A stretch of DNA of 64,000 nucleotides from an uncultured Clostridia bacterium (GCA_934444735.1 CAKSDE010000004.1:62001-126000); one strand, 5' to 3'. Shown: positions 18,863 to 28,146, counted from the first letter of the stretch. Numbers and translations: made by a program. The notes: generated by a model from the letters alone, not told the origin.

Positions 18863-19531
18863 TTATTTAATTATTCTCCCGCTGTATTCGGGATTTAAAA
18901 AGCTCGTTATTTCGTCATAGGGGATTTCTATTTCGACAAAGCCTTTGGCATAATAGGAAAGCTCATACGGATCGGAAAATATTACTAAGCTCTCGGGCGT
19001 CAGATAGAATTTTTGCTCCTTTGTTACTATAGGCTTTTTCCAAAGCTCCGAAAATTTTTCAGGCTTTTGCTCCGAGAGGACTTCTATATATGAGTTTATG
19101 CGGTTTATGTATCCGTCATCGCAGAAAAGATCATCGAAAGCGATAAGTCTTTCATTTTTTATATCGATATTTTTTACGATGCGGCTTAAGTTATCGTGTA
19201 CACCGCCCGTATAGGAATGACATTCGCCGACAATACTTACTATATCGCCGTGGTTTAGCGTTATTTTTTGGTCAAGCGTCAGGGAGTCGTTTTTTATGCT
19301 TGATTTTTCCGCCTCGGCTAAAAAACCGTTTAGCATATTGTCGCAAAACACCGTATAGTCCGAATTGAATCGGTCGGCAAAATCGGAATGGGCGCATAGC
19401 TCGGGTATTTGCAGAGCGGCTTTGCAGCCGTCCTGCTCATACGTTTTGCTGTTCATTTCGATTTTTGCGGAATTTTTTGAGCATCCGCACAAAAAGAGCG
19501 TTATCAGAACCAAGAAGATATATTTTTTCAC
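18863..19531 (-). CDS. Lipoprotein with DUF3298/RsiV-like domain
   Basis: 222 residues. The N terminus MKKYIFLVLITLFLCGCS is a lipoprotein signal with lipobox LCGC. The mature part resembles the DUF3298/DUF4163 fold of RsiV and PdaC accessory domains: an N-terminal ALQIPEL strand, SIVGECHSYTGGVHDN, a DDLF turn and FYLTPESLVIFSDPYELSYYAKGFVEIEIPY near the end. Proteins with this fold sit outside the membrane; RsiV binds lysozyme, but no transmembrane anti-sigma part exists here. It follows spoIVA by 14 nt and could be cotranscribed in the mother cell. Confidence 0.75.
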   Translation of the reverse strand: MKKYIFLVLITLFLCGCSKNSAKIEMNSKTYEQDGCKAALQIPELCAHSDFADRFNSDYTVFCDNMLNGFLAEAEKSSIKNDSLTLDQKITLNHGDIVSIVGECHSYTGGVHDNLSRIVKNIDIKNERLIAFDDLFCDDGYINRINSYIEVLSEQKPEKFSELWKKPIVTKEQKFYLTPESLVIFSDPYELSYYAKGFVEIEIPYDEITSFLNPEYSGRIIK

Positions 19532-19545
19532 GCTTAAAGCACCTC

Positions 19546-21024
19546 TTATAAAATGATGCAGATAAGTCCGCCGCTGCCCTCGTTTATGATACGCTGCAAG
19601 GTTTCGCGCATTTTATTTCTGGATTCATCGGGCATTCTTGAGAGCTTGTTGTGCAGACCTTCGTTTACAAGCTCATAGAGCGATTTGCCGAATATATTGG
19701 ACTCCCATATCTTTGAGGGATCGTTTTCAAATTCCTCCAAAAGATAATGCACAAGCTCCTCCGATTGTTTTTCCGTCCCGACAATCGGGCTTACTTCGGT
19801 TTCGATGTCCGCTTTGATCATATGTATGCTCGGTGCGGACGCTTTTAACTTTACACCGAATCTGCCGCCCTGTTTTACTATTTTCGGCTCATCTAAGGTG
19901 AGCTCGTCGGTTGCGGGTGAAACTATGCCGTAGCCCTTTTCGCGCACTTCTTGCAGAGCATACGAAACCTTGTCATATTCCTTTTTCATTGCGGCGAGAT
20001 CATTCATGAGCGTCATGAGCTTTTCTTCGTTTTCGATTTCAAACCCGGTATTTTCGCCGAGTATGCGATAAAATAGGTTTTCGGGCGCATTTATATCCAT
20101 CACAACATTGCCGCGGCCGAGATCCATTCCGCGTATACGGCATTCTTTTACATATTCGCACTTGGTCAGATCCTCGGAAAGCCGCTTTGTGTGGCGGATT
20201 TTCTCCATATCGCCGCTGCATTCGTTTACCGATGTATATATTTCGCGGTTAAGCCAATGATCGGGTTTTAGAGTATTCATCCAGCGCGGAAGATTTATTT
20301 TTATCTCGCGGATAGGAAATTCAAAAAGCACCGTTTCGATTATTGACGATATATCCGACGCTTCGAGCTCGGCGCAGTTTACCGCGATTACCGGAACATT
20401 GTGGCGCTCTTCAAGCTCACGTTTCAGGTTTTGCGTTTCGTCAGAATTGGGTGCGACCGAGTTTAAGAGGATCACGAACGGCTTATCTATTCTCTTAAGC
20501 TCGTCTATAACCCTGTTTTCAGCGTCAACATAGTCGGCGCGGTCGATTTCGGTTATACTGCCATCGGTAGTGACAACAAGACCTATCGTTGAATGCTCGG
20601 TAATTACCTTTTTTGTGCCGAGCTCTGCTGCCTCGGTAAAGGGAATGGGCGAATCAAACCACGGGGTATTGACCATGCGCGGCGTGTCCTCCTCTATATA
20701 GCCGAGCGAGCCGTTTACGATGTAGCCTACGCAGTCTATCATGCGCACGCGCAGGGCGGCATTATCGCCGAGGTTGATTTCCACTGCCTCGTTCGGAATG
20801 AATTTCGGCTCGGTAGTCATTATGGTTCGCCCTGCGGCGGATTGCGGCAGCTCATCGCGCGCACGCTCCGCCTGATAGCTGTTCGCAATGTTCGGAATCA
20901 CCAAAAGATCCATGAATTTTTTTATAAATGTCGATTTCCCCGTTCTGACAGGTCCGACAACTCCTATGTAGACATCTCCTCCCGAACGTTCGGCAATGTC
21001 CTGATATACGTTATATCCTTCCAT
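19546..21024 (-). CDS. spoIVA: Stage IV sporulation protein A, coat morphogenetic ATPase
   Basis: 492 residues, the normal length for SpoIVA. ATG 21024 follows AAAGGAGG. The N terminus (YQDIAERSGGDVYIGVVGP) leads into the Walker A VRTGKSTFIKKFM, then RIDCVGY-type switch and sensor elements (VRMIDCVGYIVNG). The C terminus ends GSGGLICIIL, as in the family. It polymerises with ATP hydrolysis on the forespore surface to form the coat basement layer in the mother cell. Expression is expected under sigma-E; CATATACAGG in the upstream region resembles a sigma-E -10, but a -35 was not clear. A mini repeat lies in its leader. Confidence 0.95.
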   Translation of the reverse strand: MEGYNVYQDIAERSGGDVYIGVVGPVRTGKSTFIKKFMDLLVIPNIANSYQAERARDELPQSAAGRTIMTTEPKFIPNEAVEINLGDNAALRVRMIDCVGYIVNGSLGYIEEDTPRMVNTPWFDSPIPFTEAAELGTKKVITEHSTIGLVVTTDGSITEIDRADYVDAENRVIDELKRIDKPFVILLNSVAPNSDETQNLKRELEERHNVPVIAVNCAELEASDISSIIETVLFEFPIREIKINLPRWMNTLKPDHWLNREIYTSVNECSGDMEKIRHTKRLSEDLTKCEYVKECRIRGMDLGRGNVVMDINAPENLFYRILGENTGFEIENEEKLMTLMNDLAAMKKEYDKVSYALQEVREKGYGIVSPATDELTLDEPKIVKQGGRFGVKLKASAPSIHMIKADIETEVSPIVGTEKQSEELVHYLLEEFENDPSKIWESNIFGKSLYELVNEGLHNKLSRMPDESRNKMRETLQRIINEGSGGLICIIL

Positions 21025-21050
21025 TGTTTTTCCTCCTTTAATTGGTAAAT

Positions 21051-21085
21051 TTGGTAATTGAAAACGTTAATTTTGCAATTGCCTA
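21051..21085 (-). mobile_element. 35-bp mini repeat, family 1, in spoIVA leader
   Basis: Read on the minus strand: TAGGCAATTG, CAAAATTAACGTTTT, CAATTACCAA. It matches the left-end hairpin of the 215-bp element, and is flanked by TTGGTAAAT (21042-21050) and TTTGTAAAT (21086-21094). Its gene-proximal end is 26 nt before the spoIVA ATG and it has the gene's orientation. Confidence 0.7.
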
Positions 21086-21106
21086 TTTGTAAATGCCCGG
21101 ACGATT

Positions 21107-21152
21107 GCCGCAATGCTCAATTGGCAGCCCGGAGTGATTTGTATATTTATAT
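21107..21152 (+). pseudogene. Possible tRNA-Thr(UGU) remnant
   Basis: GCCGCAATGCTCAATTGGCAG resembles the acceptor and D-arm of bacterial tRNAs, and TGATTTGTA downstream resembles the anticodon loop region of tRNA-Thr(UGU). No T-arm (GGTTCGAAT-type) or 3' acceptor follows, so it cannot be a working tRNA. A chance match is possible. Confidence 0.35.
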
Positions 21153-21184
21153 TAGTCCCGATTTGAAATTATACCTGTATATGA

Positions 21185-21213
21185 TTGATTTTTTTGTTTT
21201 TATCATGTATAAT
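21185..21213 (+). promoter_or_regulatory. Sigma-A promoter for the HAD gene at 21510
   Basis: TTGATT (21185-21190), 17-bp spacer, TATAAT (21208-21213). The predicted transcript starts near 21220 and reads through the whole 214-bp repeat before reaching the gene. Confidence 0.7.
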
Positions 21214-21266
21214 ATAAAATGATGAGCATGACTTTGTTTTTGTGTTATCCTTATATATAAATAAGT

Positions 21267-21480
21267 TAGGTAATTGTAAAACTAACGTTTTCCAATTAAA
21301 ATTCTTAGGTAGAAATAAAAAGTTCCATCCGATTTTAATTTTACGGCAAGTTGAAACTTTTTATTTCAGCCAAAAATGACGCACATGTCGTCATTTTTGA
21401 TTACAAATCAGGGGTTAGCACCCCCGATCCCCCCATAAGAATGGTGGCTAATTGTAAAATTTACATTTTACAATTAGCTA
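21267..21480 (+). mobile_element. 214-bp non-autonomous repeat element, family 1 long copy B
   Basis: Same as the copy at 11404-11618 with about a dozen differences. Ends are TAGGTAATTG and CAATTAGCTA. It is flanked by perfect 11-bp direct repeats TATAAATAAGT at 21256-21266 and 21481-21491. The right-end hairpin (CTAATTGTAAAAT / ATTTTACAATTAG) is perfect here and shows a C-G pair where the other copy has G-C. It ends 29 nt before the start of the HAD gene. Confidence 0.88.
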
Positions 21481-21509
21481 TATAAATAAGTAGGAAGTGG
21501 TTTTTTAAA

Positions 21510-22076
21510 GTGAACGTATATGATTTTGACGATACAATTTATGACGGAGAAAGCGTTTTTGATTTCTATCTTTTCTGCCTAAGGAAAAAACCGGGTATGA
21601 TCCGATATATCCCGTCTATGGTTCGCGCGCTTATTCGGTATAAAAGATGCAAAATAACGGCGGAGGAGCTTATTTCGGGCGGAGAAAAATATATCAAGCT
21701 CTTTTTTGAAAGCTTTCCCGATCCGACGGCTCTGATATGCGAATTTTGGGATAAGAATATGAAAAAGATTAAGAAGATGTATCTCGATATGCAAAAGGAG
21801 GACGATGTCGTTATCTCGGCATCGTGGGATGAGCTTATAGGCGAGGCGTGCCGCAGAATAGGGATAAAAAATGTGATAGCCTCAAGTATTGATCATGACG
21901 GCTGCTCGCTGAAGGTTTTATGCTACGGCGAGAATAAGGTGAAGATTTTTAAGGAAAAATTCCCGGGGATAAAGCCCGAAAATTTTTACACCGACTCCCA
22001 AAATGACCTGCCCATGATAGAATTTTCGGAGAATGCATATTTTGTTGAGGGCGATGATATTAAAAAAATTAAGTAA
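21510..22076 (+). CDS. HAD-IB family phosphatase
   Basis: 188 residues starting at GTG 21510 (VNVYDFDDTIYDGESV), with AGGAAG upstream. Motif I DFDDTIYDGES has the catalytic Asp pair; motif II VISASWDELI; motif III Lys in GENKVKIFKEKF; motif IV FYTDSQNDLPMIEFSENAYFV. The layout matches SerB/HAD-IB phosphatases with a small helical cap. The substrate is probably a phosphorylated small molecule or headgroup; nothing nearby fixes it. Its leader carries repeat family 1 copy B. Confidence 0.85.
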   Translation: MNVYDFDDTIYDGESVFDFYLFCLRKKPGMIRYIPSMVRALIRYKRCKITAEELISGGEKYIKLFFESFPDPTALICEFWDKNMKKIKKMYLDMQKEDDVVISASWDELIGEACRRIGIKNVIASSIDHDGCSLKVLCYGENKVKIFKEKFPGIKPENFYTDSQNDLPMIEFSENAYFVEGDDIKKIK

Positions 22077-22170
22077 CGGTTAAAAAATGCGATATACAAA
22101 CTGCACAAAATTGATTTGTGAAATTCTGTAATTTCGTAGAATATTTTTGGGAAAAATTTTAATAAAATGC

Positions 22171-22199
22171 TTGCAATATACGGATTTATCGTGTATAAT
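22171..22199 (+). promoter_or_regulatory. Promoter of the S10-spc-alpha operon
   Basis: TTGCAA (22171-22176), 17-bp spacer, TATAAT (22194-22199). It is the only strong promoter between the HAD gene and S10, giving a start near 22206. Confidence 0.8.
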
Positions 22200-22205
22200 A
22201 GTAGT

Positions 22206-22553
22206 GTTGTGACACTTGACAAACGATGAAGCGGGAGGTTGCGGACCGTACGAGTCCGGTTTTTCCGTGGAGAATGTCCGATTCATGAAACCGGGCGGCA
22301 GGTCACGTTACATTGGATAAATCTGTGCGTATATTGCGGCAGAAGTATGCCTTGTGGCGGTTTAGACTACCCGGAATACTCAAAACGGTTTGAGTAATTC
22401 GGGTTTTTATTTTCGGGTGATTAGGAAACACCCGGGAGTGTGTATCACAAAAAATGAGCTGTCGTGCAGGAAACAACGATTGAAGAGTGTCCGAAAAATT
22501 ACCCAATGAATTTCGAGGATACTCGAAGAAAAACTTTAATAGGAGGGAAAAGT
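22206..22553 (+). promoter_or_regulatory. Long structured leader of the S10 operon
   Basis: About 350 nt of untranslated leader precede S10. It contains GCGGGAGGTTGCGGACC, a CGGACCGTACGAGTCCGG stem and an internal terminator at 22369-22408. The arrangement implies transcription attenuation of ribosomal protein synthesis. The ligand (a ribosomal protein, or another signal) cannot be read. Confidence 0.65.
22369..22413 (+). terminator. Attenuator terminator in S10 leader
   Basis: ACCCGGAATACTCAAA (22369-22384) pairs with TTTGAGTAATTCGGGT (22389-22404), one wobble and one mismatch, loop ACGG, followed by TTTTATTTT. Because it lies upstream of S10 within the transcript, it should control read-through into the operon. 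Confidence 0.8.
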
Positions 22554-22868
22554 ATGGCAGCAAAACAGAAAATCAGAATCAAGCTGAAAGCTTATGACCA
22601 CGCGGTTTTGGATCAGTCGGCAGACAGAATTGTCGAGATTGCAAAAAAGACCGGCGCTAAGGTTTCGGGACCTATTCCGTTACCTACCGACAAAGAAGTT
22701 ATCACAATCTTGAGAGCGGTTCATAAGTACAAAGATTCTCGTGAGCAGTTTGAAAGAAGAACTCACAAAAGACTTATTGACATCGTAGTTCCGGGCGCTA
22801 AGACCATGGAATCACTTGTCAAGATTGACTTACCTGCGGGCGTATCTATCGATGTAATCCAAAAGTAA
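22554..22868 (+). CDS. rpsJ: 30S ribosomal protein S10 (uS10)
   Basis: 104 residues, normal length. ATG 22554 follows AGGAGGGAAAAGT; an upstream in-frame ATG at 22464 would add 30 non-homologous residues and is rejected. The core [20 protein letters not shown] and the flexible-loop region IPLPTDKE are typical. It assembles into the 30S head and is also NusE in antitermination complexes. First gene of the operon, behind the attenuated leader. Confidence 0.97.
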   Translation: MAAKQKIRIKLKAYDHAVLDQSADRIVEIAKKTGAKVSGPIPLPTDKEVITILRAVHKYKDSREQFERRTHKRLIDIVVPGAKTMESLVKIDLPAGVSIDVIQK

Positions 22869-22978
22869 GTTACTTTTTAGCAGTAGCTCCGATATTTCGA
22901 GGGCTATGATGCAGGTCATGTTCTCCGATGCGCTTTTTTAAGGAGAACCAATAACTGTTTTAGAAAGGATGAAAAAAA

Positions 22979-23608
22979 ATGAAAAAAGCGATTTTGGGTA
23001 CTAAGGTCGGCATGACACAGATATTCGGTGAAAACGGCGAATTGATCCCGGTTACTGTAGTTCTGGCAGGACCTTGCACAGTAGTACAAAAAAAGACAAC
23101 CGAAACAGACGGCTATGAGGCTGTTCAGGTAGGTTTCGGCGAGATCAAAGAGAAGAAGCTCAACAAGCCGGCTAAAGGTCATTTTGCAAAGGCTGACGTA
23201 GCAAACAAGAAGTATTTGAGAGAGTTCAGACTCGAAGATTGCTCGGCTCTTAATGTAGGCGATGAAATCAAAGCAGACATATTTGAAGCAGGCGAGAAGA
23301 TCGATGTTACGGGCATCAGCAAAGGTAAGGGTTTTGCCGGACCGATGAAGAGATGGGGCTTGCACAGAGGTCCTATGGCTCACGGTTCAGGTTATCATAG
23401 AGGCTCAGGTTCTATGGGAGCTTGCTCAAACCCGGGTAGAGTTATGAAGGGCAAGAAGCTTCCGGGACACATGGGTGTTGTAAAAGTAACGGTTCAGAAT
23501 CTTGAAGTTGTTAAGGTTGATACCGAAAACAACCTGATCCTTTTGAAGGGCGCAGTTCCCGGAAATAAGGGCGGACTTGTTACAATCAGAAACAGCGTTA
23601 AAGCGTAA
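22979..23608 (+). CDS. rplC: 50S ribosomal protein L3 (uL3)
   Basis: 209 residues. It starts [16 protein letters not shown] after GAAAGGATG. The conserved central extension that reaches the peptidyl transferase centre ([20 protein letters not shown], then [14 protein letters not shown]) is present; its Gln/His region is the usual methylation area. L3 is an early 50S assembly protein. The 110-nt gap after S10 is the widest in this part of the operon. Confidence 0.97.
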   Translation: MKKAILGTKVGMTQIFGENGELIPVTVVLAGPCTVVQKKTTETDGYEAVQVGFGEIKEKKLNKPAKGHFAKADVANKKYLREFRLEDCSALNVGDEIKADIFEAGEKIDVTGISKGKGFAGPMKRWGLHRGPMAHGSGYHRGSGSMGACSNPGRVMKGKKLPGHMGVVKVTVQNLEVVKVDTENNLILLKGAVPGNKGGLVTIRNSVKA

Positions 23609-23634
23609 TAGGGTTTAGGAAAGGAGGAATAACT

Positions 23635-24258
23635 ATGTCTAAAGTTGCTGTATATAACATGGAAGGCGCAAAGGTAGGCGATATGGAAGTAAGCGATTCT
23701 ATATTTGCGGCTGAAGTGAACAAAGCGGTTTTGCATCAGGTAGTTGTAAATTATCTTGCAAACCAGAGACAAGGCACACAAAGCACTAAAACACGTACAG
23801 AAGTACGCGGCGGCGGAATTAAGCCTTGGAGACAAAAAGGAACGGGCCGTGCAAGACAGGGAAGTATCCGTGCTCCGCAATGGACAGGCGGCGGCGTTGC
23901 TTTAGGTCCTAAGCCACGCGATTACAGATACAGAATAAACAAGAAGTTAAAGAAGATCGCATTGAGATCTGCTTTATCTGCAAAATATGAAGCTTACGAA
24001 ATCTTCGTTATTGAGGATATGAAGCTCGAAGAAATCAAGACTGCAAAGATTGCAGCATTGTTAAAGGGTCTTGAAATCAATGAAAAGGCATTGATTGTTA
24101 CTGCCGATTGTGATGAAAAGATCTATAAGTCAGCAAGAAATATTAAGGGTGTTACACCTACTTACGTGGGAGTTTTAAACACTTACGAAATCTTAAAGCA
24201 TGACAAGTTTATCATAGCTAAAGATGCGATTGCTAAAATTGAGGAGGTGCTTTCATGA
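23635..24258 (+). CDS. rplD: 50S ribosomal protein L4 (uL4)
   Basis: 207 residues after AAAGGAGGAATAACT. The loop that lines the exit tunnel is visible ([20 protein letters not shown], then [24 protein letters not shown]). L4 binds 23S rRNA early, and in some bacteria represses its own operon. Its TGA overlaps the L23 ATG by four bases, so the pair is translationally coupled. Confidence 0.97.
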   Translation: MSKVAVYNMEGAKVGDMEVSDSIFAAEVNKAVLHQVVVNYLANQRQGTQSTKTRTEVRGGGIKPWRQKGTGRARQGSIRAPQWTGGGVALGPKPRDYRYRINKKLKKIALRSALSAKYEAYEIFVIEDMKLEEIKTAKIAALLKGLEINEKALIVTADCDEKIYKSARNIKGVTPTYVGVLNTYEILKHDKFIIAKDAIAKIEEVLS

Positions 24259-24563
24259 TGAAATACGCTCACGATATTATAAGACGTCCGATCATCTCTG
24301 AAAAGAGCATGGAAGCTGTTTTTGACAGAGAAGGTAACGAAATCAAAAAGTATACATTTGAAGTACCTGTTACCGTAAACAAAATCGAGATCAAAAAAGC
24401 GGTTGAAGAAGTATTCGGAGTTAAGGTTGCAGCCGTAAACACAATGCGTGTTACGGGCAAGGTAAAGAGAATGGGCAGATATGAAGGCAGACGCGCTTCG
24501 TGGAAGAAAGCCATTGTTACTTTGCAAAAGGACAGCAAGACAATCGAATTCTTTGAAATGTAA
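24255..24563 (+). CDS. rplW: 50S ribosomal protein L23 (uL23)
   Basis: 102 residues. Two tandem ATGs (24255, 24258); the first overlaps the L4 stop. Motifs: [13 protein letters not shown] at the N terminus, [20 protein letters not shown] and [13 protein letters not shown]23 sits at the tunnel exit and docks trigger factor and SRP. Confidence 0.96.
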   Translation: MMKYAHDIIRRPIISEKSMEAVFDREGNEIKKYTFEVPVTVNKIEIKKAVEEVFGVKVAAVNTMRVTGKVKRMGRYEGRRASWKKAIVTLQKDSKTIEFFEM

Positions 24564-24595
24564 TTATTTTTTTGAAGATAAGGAGTGAAATAAAG

Positions 24596-25429
24596 ATGGC
24601 TATAAAAAAGTATAAGCCAACCTCTCCTGCAAGAAGATTTATGACGGTTTCGGATTTTGCTGAAGTTACAAAGACTACTCCGGAGCGTTCACTGACAGAA
24701 TCTTTAAAGAAGAATGCAGGCAGAAATTCGTATGGCAGAATTACTGTTCGTCACAGAGGCGGCGGTAACAGAAGAAAATACAGAATTATAGATTTTAAGA
24801 GAAATAAGGACGGAATGCCGGCTACGGTTCTCGGAATCGAATACGATCCGAACAGAACAGCCAACATCGCTCTTATTCAATATGAGGACGGAACAAAGGC
24901 ATACATCATTGCTCCGCTCGGACTTACAGACGGTGACGTCGTTGTTTCGGGTGAAGGCGCAGATATCAAGCCGGGCAACGCTTTGTTCTTAAAGGATATT
25001 CCCGTAGGTACACTTATTCACAACATTGAGCTGTATCCGGGAAAAGGCGGTCAGCTCGTACGTACAGCAGGCGCTTACGCACAGCTCATGGCTAAAGAAG
25101 GTGCTTATGCACAAGTAAGACTTCCTTCGGGCGAAGTAAGAATGGTACGTCTTGAATGTAAGGCTACAATCGGAACAGTCGGAAATCAGCAGCATGAGAA
25201 CATTTCTATCGGTAAAGCCGGAAGAAAACGTCACATGGGCTGGAGACCTACAGTCCGCGGTGTTGTAATGAACCCGAACGATCACCCGCACGGCGGTGGT
25301 GAAGGTAAATCACCTATCGGACGTCCCGCACCTGTTACTCCTTGGGGTAAACCGGCGCTTGGTCTTAAGACAAGAAAGCATAAAAACAGAACCGACAAGT
25401 TCATTGTTAAGAGAAGAAATGATAAATAA
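24596..25429 (+). CDS. rplB: 50S ribosomal protein L2 (uL2)
   Basis: 277 residues from ATG 24596, 7 nt behind AAGGAGTG; an earlier in-frame ATG at 24572 overlaps the spacer and is unlikely. The N-terminal [20 protein letters not shown], the SH3-like core and the C-terminal [20 protein letters not shown] loop, with the His essential near the peptidyl transferase centre, are all present. It is needed for subunit association. Confidence 0.97.
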   Translation: MAIKKYKPTSPARRFMTVSDFAEVTKTTPERSLTESLKKNAGRNSYGRITVRHRGGGNRRKYRIIDFKRNKDGMPATVLGIEYDPNRTANIALIQYEDGTKAYIIAPLGLTDGDVVVSGEGADIKPGNALFLKDIPVGTLIHNIELYPGKGGQLVRTAGAYAQLMAKEGAYAQVRLPSGEVRMVRLECKATIGTVGNQQHENISIGKAGRKRHMGWRPTVRGVVMNPNDHPHGGGEGKSPIGRPAPVTPWGKPALGLKTRKHKNRTDKFIVKRRNDK

Positions 25430-25456
25430 TAGTTTCCGAAAGGAGGAAATACGAGA

Positions 25457-25729
25457 ATGGGTAGATCACTTAAAAAGGGACCTTTCGTTGAAGAGCGTTT
25501 GATGAAGAGAATTGACGCAATGAACGCTGCAAATGAGAAAAAGGTAGTAAAGACCTGGTCAAGAGCGTCTACAATATTTCCTGAAATGGTAGGACATACT
25601 ATCGCCGTTCACGACGGAAGAAAGCATGTGCCTGTATTTATCAGCGAAGATATGGTCGGACACAGATTGGGTGAATTTGCTCCCACAAGAACATACAAGG
25701 GTCATGCAGGAGCAAAAACTTCTAAATAA
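25457..25729 (+). CDS. rpsS: 30S ribosomal protein S19 (uS19)
   Basis: 90 residues, starting [15 protein letters not shown] after GAAAGGAGGAAATACGAGA. Conserved [20 protein letters not shown] and [12 protein letters not shown] motifs. S19 forms a complex with S13 at the 30S head and contacts the A-site tRNA. Normal length and position between L2 and L22. Confidence 0.97.
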   Translation: MGRSLKKGPFVEERLMKRIDAMNAANEKKVVKTWSRASTIFPEMVGHTIAVHDGRKHVPVFISEDMVGHRLGEFAPTRTYKGHAGAKTSK

Positions 25730-25763
25730 TTTTAGATGCATACTTGAAAGGAGGAATCCGTAA

Positions 25764-26099
25764 ATGGAAGCACGTGCAGTTTTGAAATATGCCCGTATTT
25801 CATCAAGAAAGGTTAAAATCGTTTTGGATTTGATCAGAGATAAAGACGTTGGTGTTGCAATGGGTATATTAAAGAATACACCGAAGTCGGCAAGCGAGTA
25901 TCTCGAGAAGCTTTTGAACTCGGCTATCGCAAATGCCGCAAATAACCATAATATGGATGTAAATAAATTATATATAGCTGAGTGTTTCGCTACACAAGGT
26001 CCAACATTAAAGAGAATCAGACCGAGAGCGCAAGGAAGAGCATTCAGAATTTTAAAAAGAACAAGTCATATCACTTTGGTATTGAAAGAAAAAGAATAA
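25764..26099 (+). CDS. rplV: 50S ribosomal protein L22 (uL22)
   Basis: 111 residues behind [37 protein letters not shown] is the N-terminal helix; the beta-hairpin that narrows the exit tunnel ([20 protein letters not shown]) is intact, and no macrolide-resistance type insertion is visible there. Confidence 0.97.
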   Translation: MEARAVLKYARISSRKVKIVLDLIRDKDVGVAMGILKNTPKSASEYLEKLLNSAIANAANNHNMDVNKLYIAECFATQGPTLKRIRPRAQGRAFRILKRTSHITLVLKEKE

Positions 26100-26120
26100 T
26101 CGAAGAAGGAGGTATTCCTA

Positions 26121-26792
26121 ATGGGACAAAAAGTTAATCCTCATGGCCTGAGAGTCGGAGTTATCAAGGACTGGGACTCAAAGTGGGTTGCAGGTAAAAA
26201 GGATTTCGGAGACCAGTTGGTTGAAGATTACAATATAAGAAAGTTTGTCAAAAAGGCTTGTTATGACGCAGGAGTTGCTAAAATCATTATCGAAAGAAAG
26301 CAGAACAAGATCTTCATAACACTTCATGCTGCAAAGCCGGGTATCATAATCGGACGCGGCGGCGCTGAAATAGATAAGCTGAAAAACCAGGTTGAAAAGA
26401 TGACCAAGAAGAATGTTAACATTAACATCATGGAAGTTAAGCAGCCTGACACAAATGCACAGTTGGTTGCAGAAAACATTGCCGCACAGTTGGAGAGAAG
26501 AATTTCTTTCAGACGTGCTATGAAGCAGGTAATGGGAAGAGCAATGAGATTGGGCATCAAAGGTATCAAAACAAGCGTTTCGGGTCGTGTAGGCGGCGCA
26601 GAAATCGCAAGAACAGAGCAGTATCACGAAGGAACTATTCCGCTGCAGACTTTAAGAGCAGATATCGACTACGGATTTGCTGAAGCAATGACAACATACG
26701 GTATCCTCGGTATTAAAGTTTGGATCTACAAGGGCGAAGTTCTTCATGAAAATAAGAGAGCTCAGAGCAACAGACCGAAGGGAGGAAGATAA
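26121..26792 (+). CDS. rpsC: 30S ribosomal protein S3 (uS3)
   Basis: 223 residues. [20 protein letters not shown] opens the protein. The KH domain carries [18 protein letters not shown], and the C-terminal domain has [13 protein letters not shown] and [21 protein letters not shown]3 lines the mRNA entry and helps unwind mRNA. Spacing to L22 (21 nt) and L16 (2 nt) shows tight coupling. Confidence 0.97.
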   Translation: MGQKVNPHGLRVGVIKDWDSKWVAGKKDFGDQLVEDYNIRKFVKKACYDAGVAKIIIERKQNKIFITLHAAKPGIIIGRGGAEIDKLKNQVEKMTKKNVNINIMEVKQPDTNAQLVAENIAAQLERRISFRRAMKQVMGRAMRLGIKGIKTSVSGRVGGAEIARTEQYHEGTIPLQTLRADIDYGFAEAMTTYGILGIKVWIYKGEVLHENKRAQSNRPKGGR

Positions 26793-26794
26793 TC

Positions 26795-27217
26795 ATGTTG
26801 TTACCTAAGAGAGTAAAATACAGAAAAGTTATGCGTGGCAGAATGAAGGGTAAGGCAACACGCGGCAACGTGGTTTCTAACGGTGAATTTGGTTTGCAGG
26901 CATTGGAGCCGAGCTGGATTACATCAAGACAGATTGAAGCAGCCCGTATCGCCATGACAAGATACACAAAAAGAGGCGGTCAGGTTTGGATAAAGATATT
27001 CCCTGATAAGCCGATCACTCAAAAACCTGCCGAGACTCGAATGGGTTCAGGTAAAGGTAGCCCAGAGTATTGGGTAGCGGTTGTTAAGCCGGGCAGAGTA
27101 ATGTTTGAGATTGGTGGTGTAAGTGAGGAAGTAGCGCGTGAAGCACTTCGTCTTGCTATGCACAAACTGCCGATCAAATGCAAATTTGTAAAACGCGAAG
27201 CAGAGGATGGTGAATAA
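26795..27217 (+). CDS. rplP: 50S ribosomal protein L16 (uL16)
   Basis: 140 residues, [20 protein letters not shown]. Conserved [20 protein letters not shown] and [20 protein letters not shown] motifs near the A-site. Its ATG lies 2 nt after the S3 stop, with GGAGG inside the S3 coding end. Confidence 0.97.
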   Translation: MLLPKRVKYRKVMRGRMKGKATRGNVVSNGEFGLQALEPSWITSRQIEAARIAMTRYTKRGGQVWIKIFPDKPITQKPAETRMGSGKGSPEYWVAVVKPGRVMFEIGGVSEEVAREALRLAMHKLPIKCKFVKREAEDGE

Positions 27218-27218
27218 G

Positions 27219-27422
27219 ATGAAAATAAATGAGCTCAGAGAAATGTCTACTGAAGAATTGACAGAAAAGCTTGCTTCCAGCAAGCAGGAATTATTCCAAT
27301 TGAGATTTCAAAACGCTATAAACCAGTTGGAGAATCCGCAAAAGATTGGTGAGGTTAAGAAAACTGTCGCTCGTATTAAAACCATCATTCATGAAAGAGA
27401 ATTGGAAGATTCTGCAATCTGA
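27219..27422 (+). CDS. rpmC: 50S ribosomal protein L29 (uL29)
   Basis: 67 residues from ATG 27219 ([20 protein letters not shown]). An in-frame ATG at 27207 lies inside the L16 end and is less likely, since GAGGATGGTGA serves as its ribosome binding site. The helical hairpin with [13 protein letters not shown] is typical. It sits at the tunnel exit beside L23. Confidence 0.95.
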   Translation: MKINELREMSTEELTEKLASSKQELFQLRFQNAINQLENPQKIGEVKKTVARIKTIIHERELEDSAI

Positions 27423-27480
27423 TTACCGGATTTTCAGGATATGTTATACAATGCAGATTGTATGAAAGGAGGACATTAAC

Positions 27481-27738
27481 GTGGAAGAAAGAAACAGCCG
27501 AAAGGTAAAAATCGGTAAAGTTGTAAGCGACAAGATGGATAAAACCATCGTAGTTGCTATTGAAGATAGCGTTAAGCACCCGCTTTACGGCAAAGTTGTA
27601 AAAAGAACTTACAAGCTTAAAGCACATGATGAAGAAAATGCTTGTGCCAAGGGTGATAAGGTAAAAGTTATGGAAACAAGACCTCTGTCAAAGGATAAGA
27701 GATGGAGATTGGTTGAAATCGTAGAAAAGGCGAAGTAA
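27481..27738 (+). CDS. rpsQ: 30S ribosomal protein S17 (uS17)
   Basis: 85 residues with a GTG start at 27481, 8 nt after AAAGGAGG. OB-fold motifs [16 protein letters not shown] and [20 protein letters not shown] are present. It is a primary 16S rRNA binder. Confidence 0.96.
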   Translation: MEERNSRKVKIGKVVSDKMDKTIVVAIEDSVKHPLYGKVVKRTYKLKAHDEENACAKGDKVKVMETRPLSKDKRWRLVEIVEKAK

Positions 27739-27762
27739 TAAAGGCCGGAAAGGAGAAAAAGC

Positions 27763-28131
27763 ATGATACAACAACAAACACGCTTAAAAGTCGCTGATAA
27801 TACAGGCGCAAAAGAAGTAATGTGTATTCGTGTAATGGGCGGCTCCAAGAAAAGATATGCGGCAGTTGGTGACGAGATCATCTGTTCTGTTAAGAAGGCA
27901 ACACCGGGCGGAGTTGTTAAAAAAGGTGACGTAGTTAAAGCCGTTGTAGTAAGAACTGTTAAAGAGTCAAGACGTGCTGACGGTTCATATATAAGATTTG
28001 ATGAAAATGCAGCAGTTATCGTAAGAGATGACAAGAATCCGAGAGGTACACGTATCTTTGGGCCTGTAGCAAGAGAGCTCAGAGATAAGGAGTATATGAA
28101 GATTTTGTCTTTGGCTCCCGAAGTTATTTAA
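27763..28131 (+). CDS. rplN: 50S ribosomal protein L14 (uL14)
   Basis: 122 residues, [20 protein letters not shown], the standard N terminus. [15 protein letters not shown] and [20 protein letters not shown] complete the fold. It lies at the subunit interface and binds the silencing factor RsfS in other bacteria. Confidence 0.97.
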   Translation: MIQQQTRLKVADNTGAKEVMCIRVMGGSKKRYAAVGDEIICSVKKATPGGVVKKGDVVKAVVVRTVKESRRADGSYIRFDENAAVIVRDDKNPRGTRIFGPVARELRDKEYMKILSLAPEVI

Positions 28132-28146
28132 GGAGGTTCCAAAACA

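Noticed and set aside
22464..22553. N-terminal extension of S10
   Set aside because: The 30 extra residues are not S10-like and the AGGAGGG site precedes the internal ATG at 22554.
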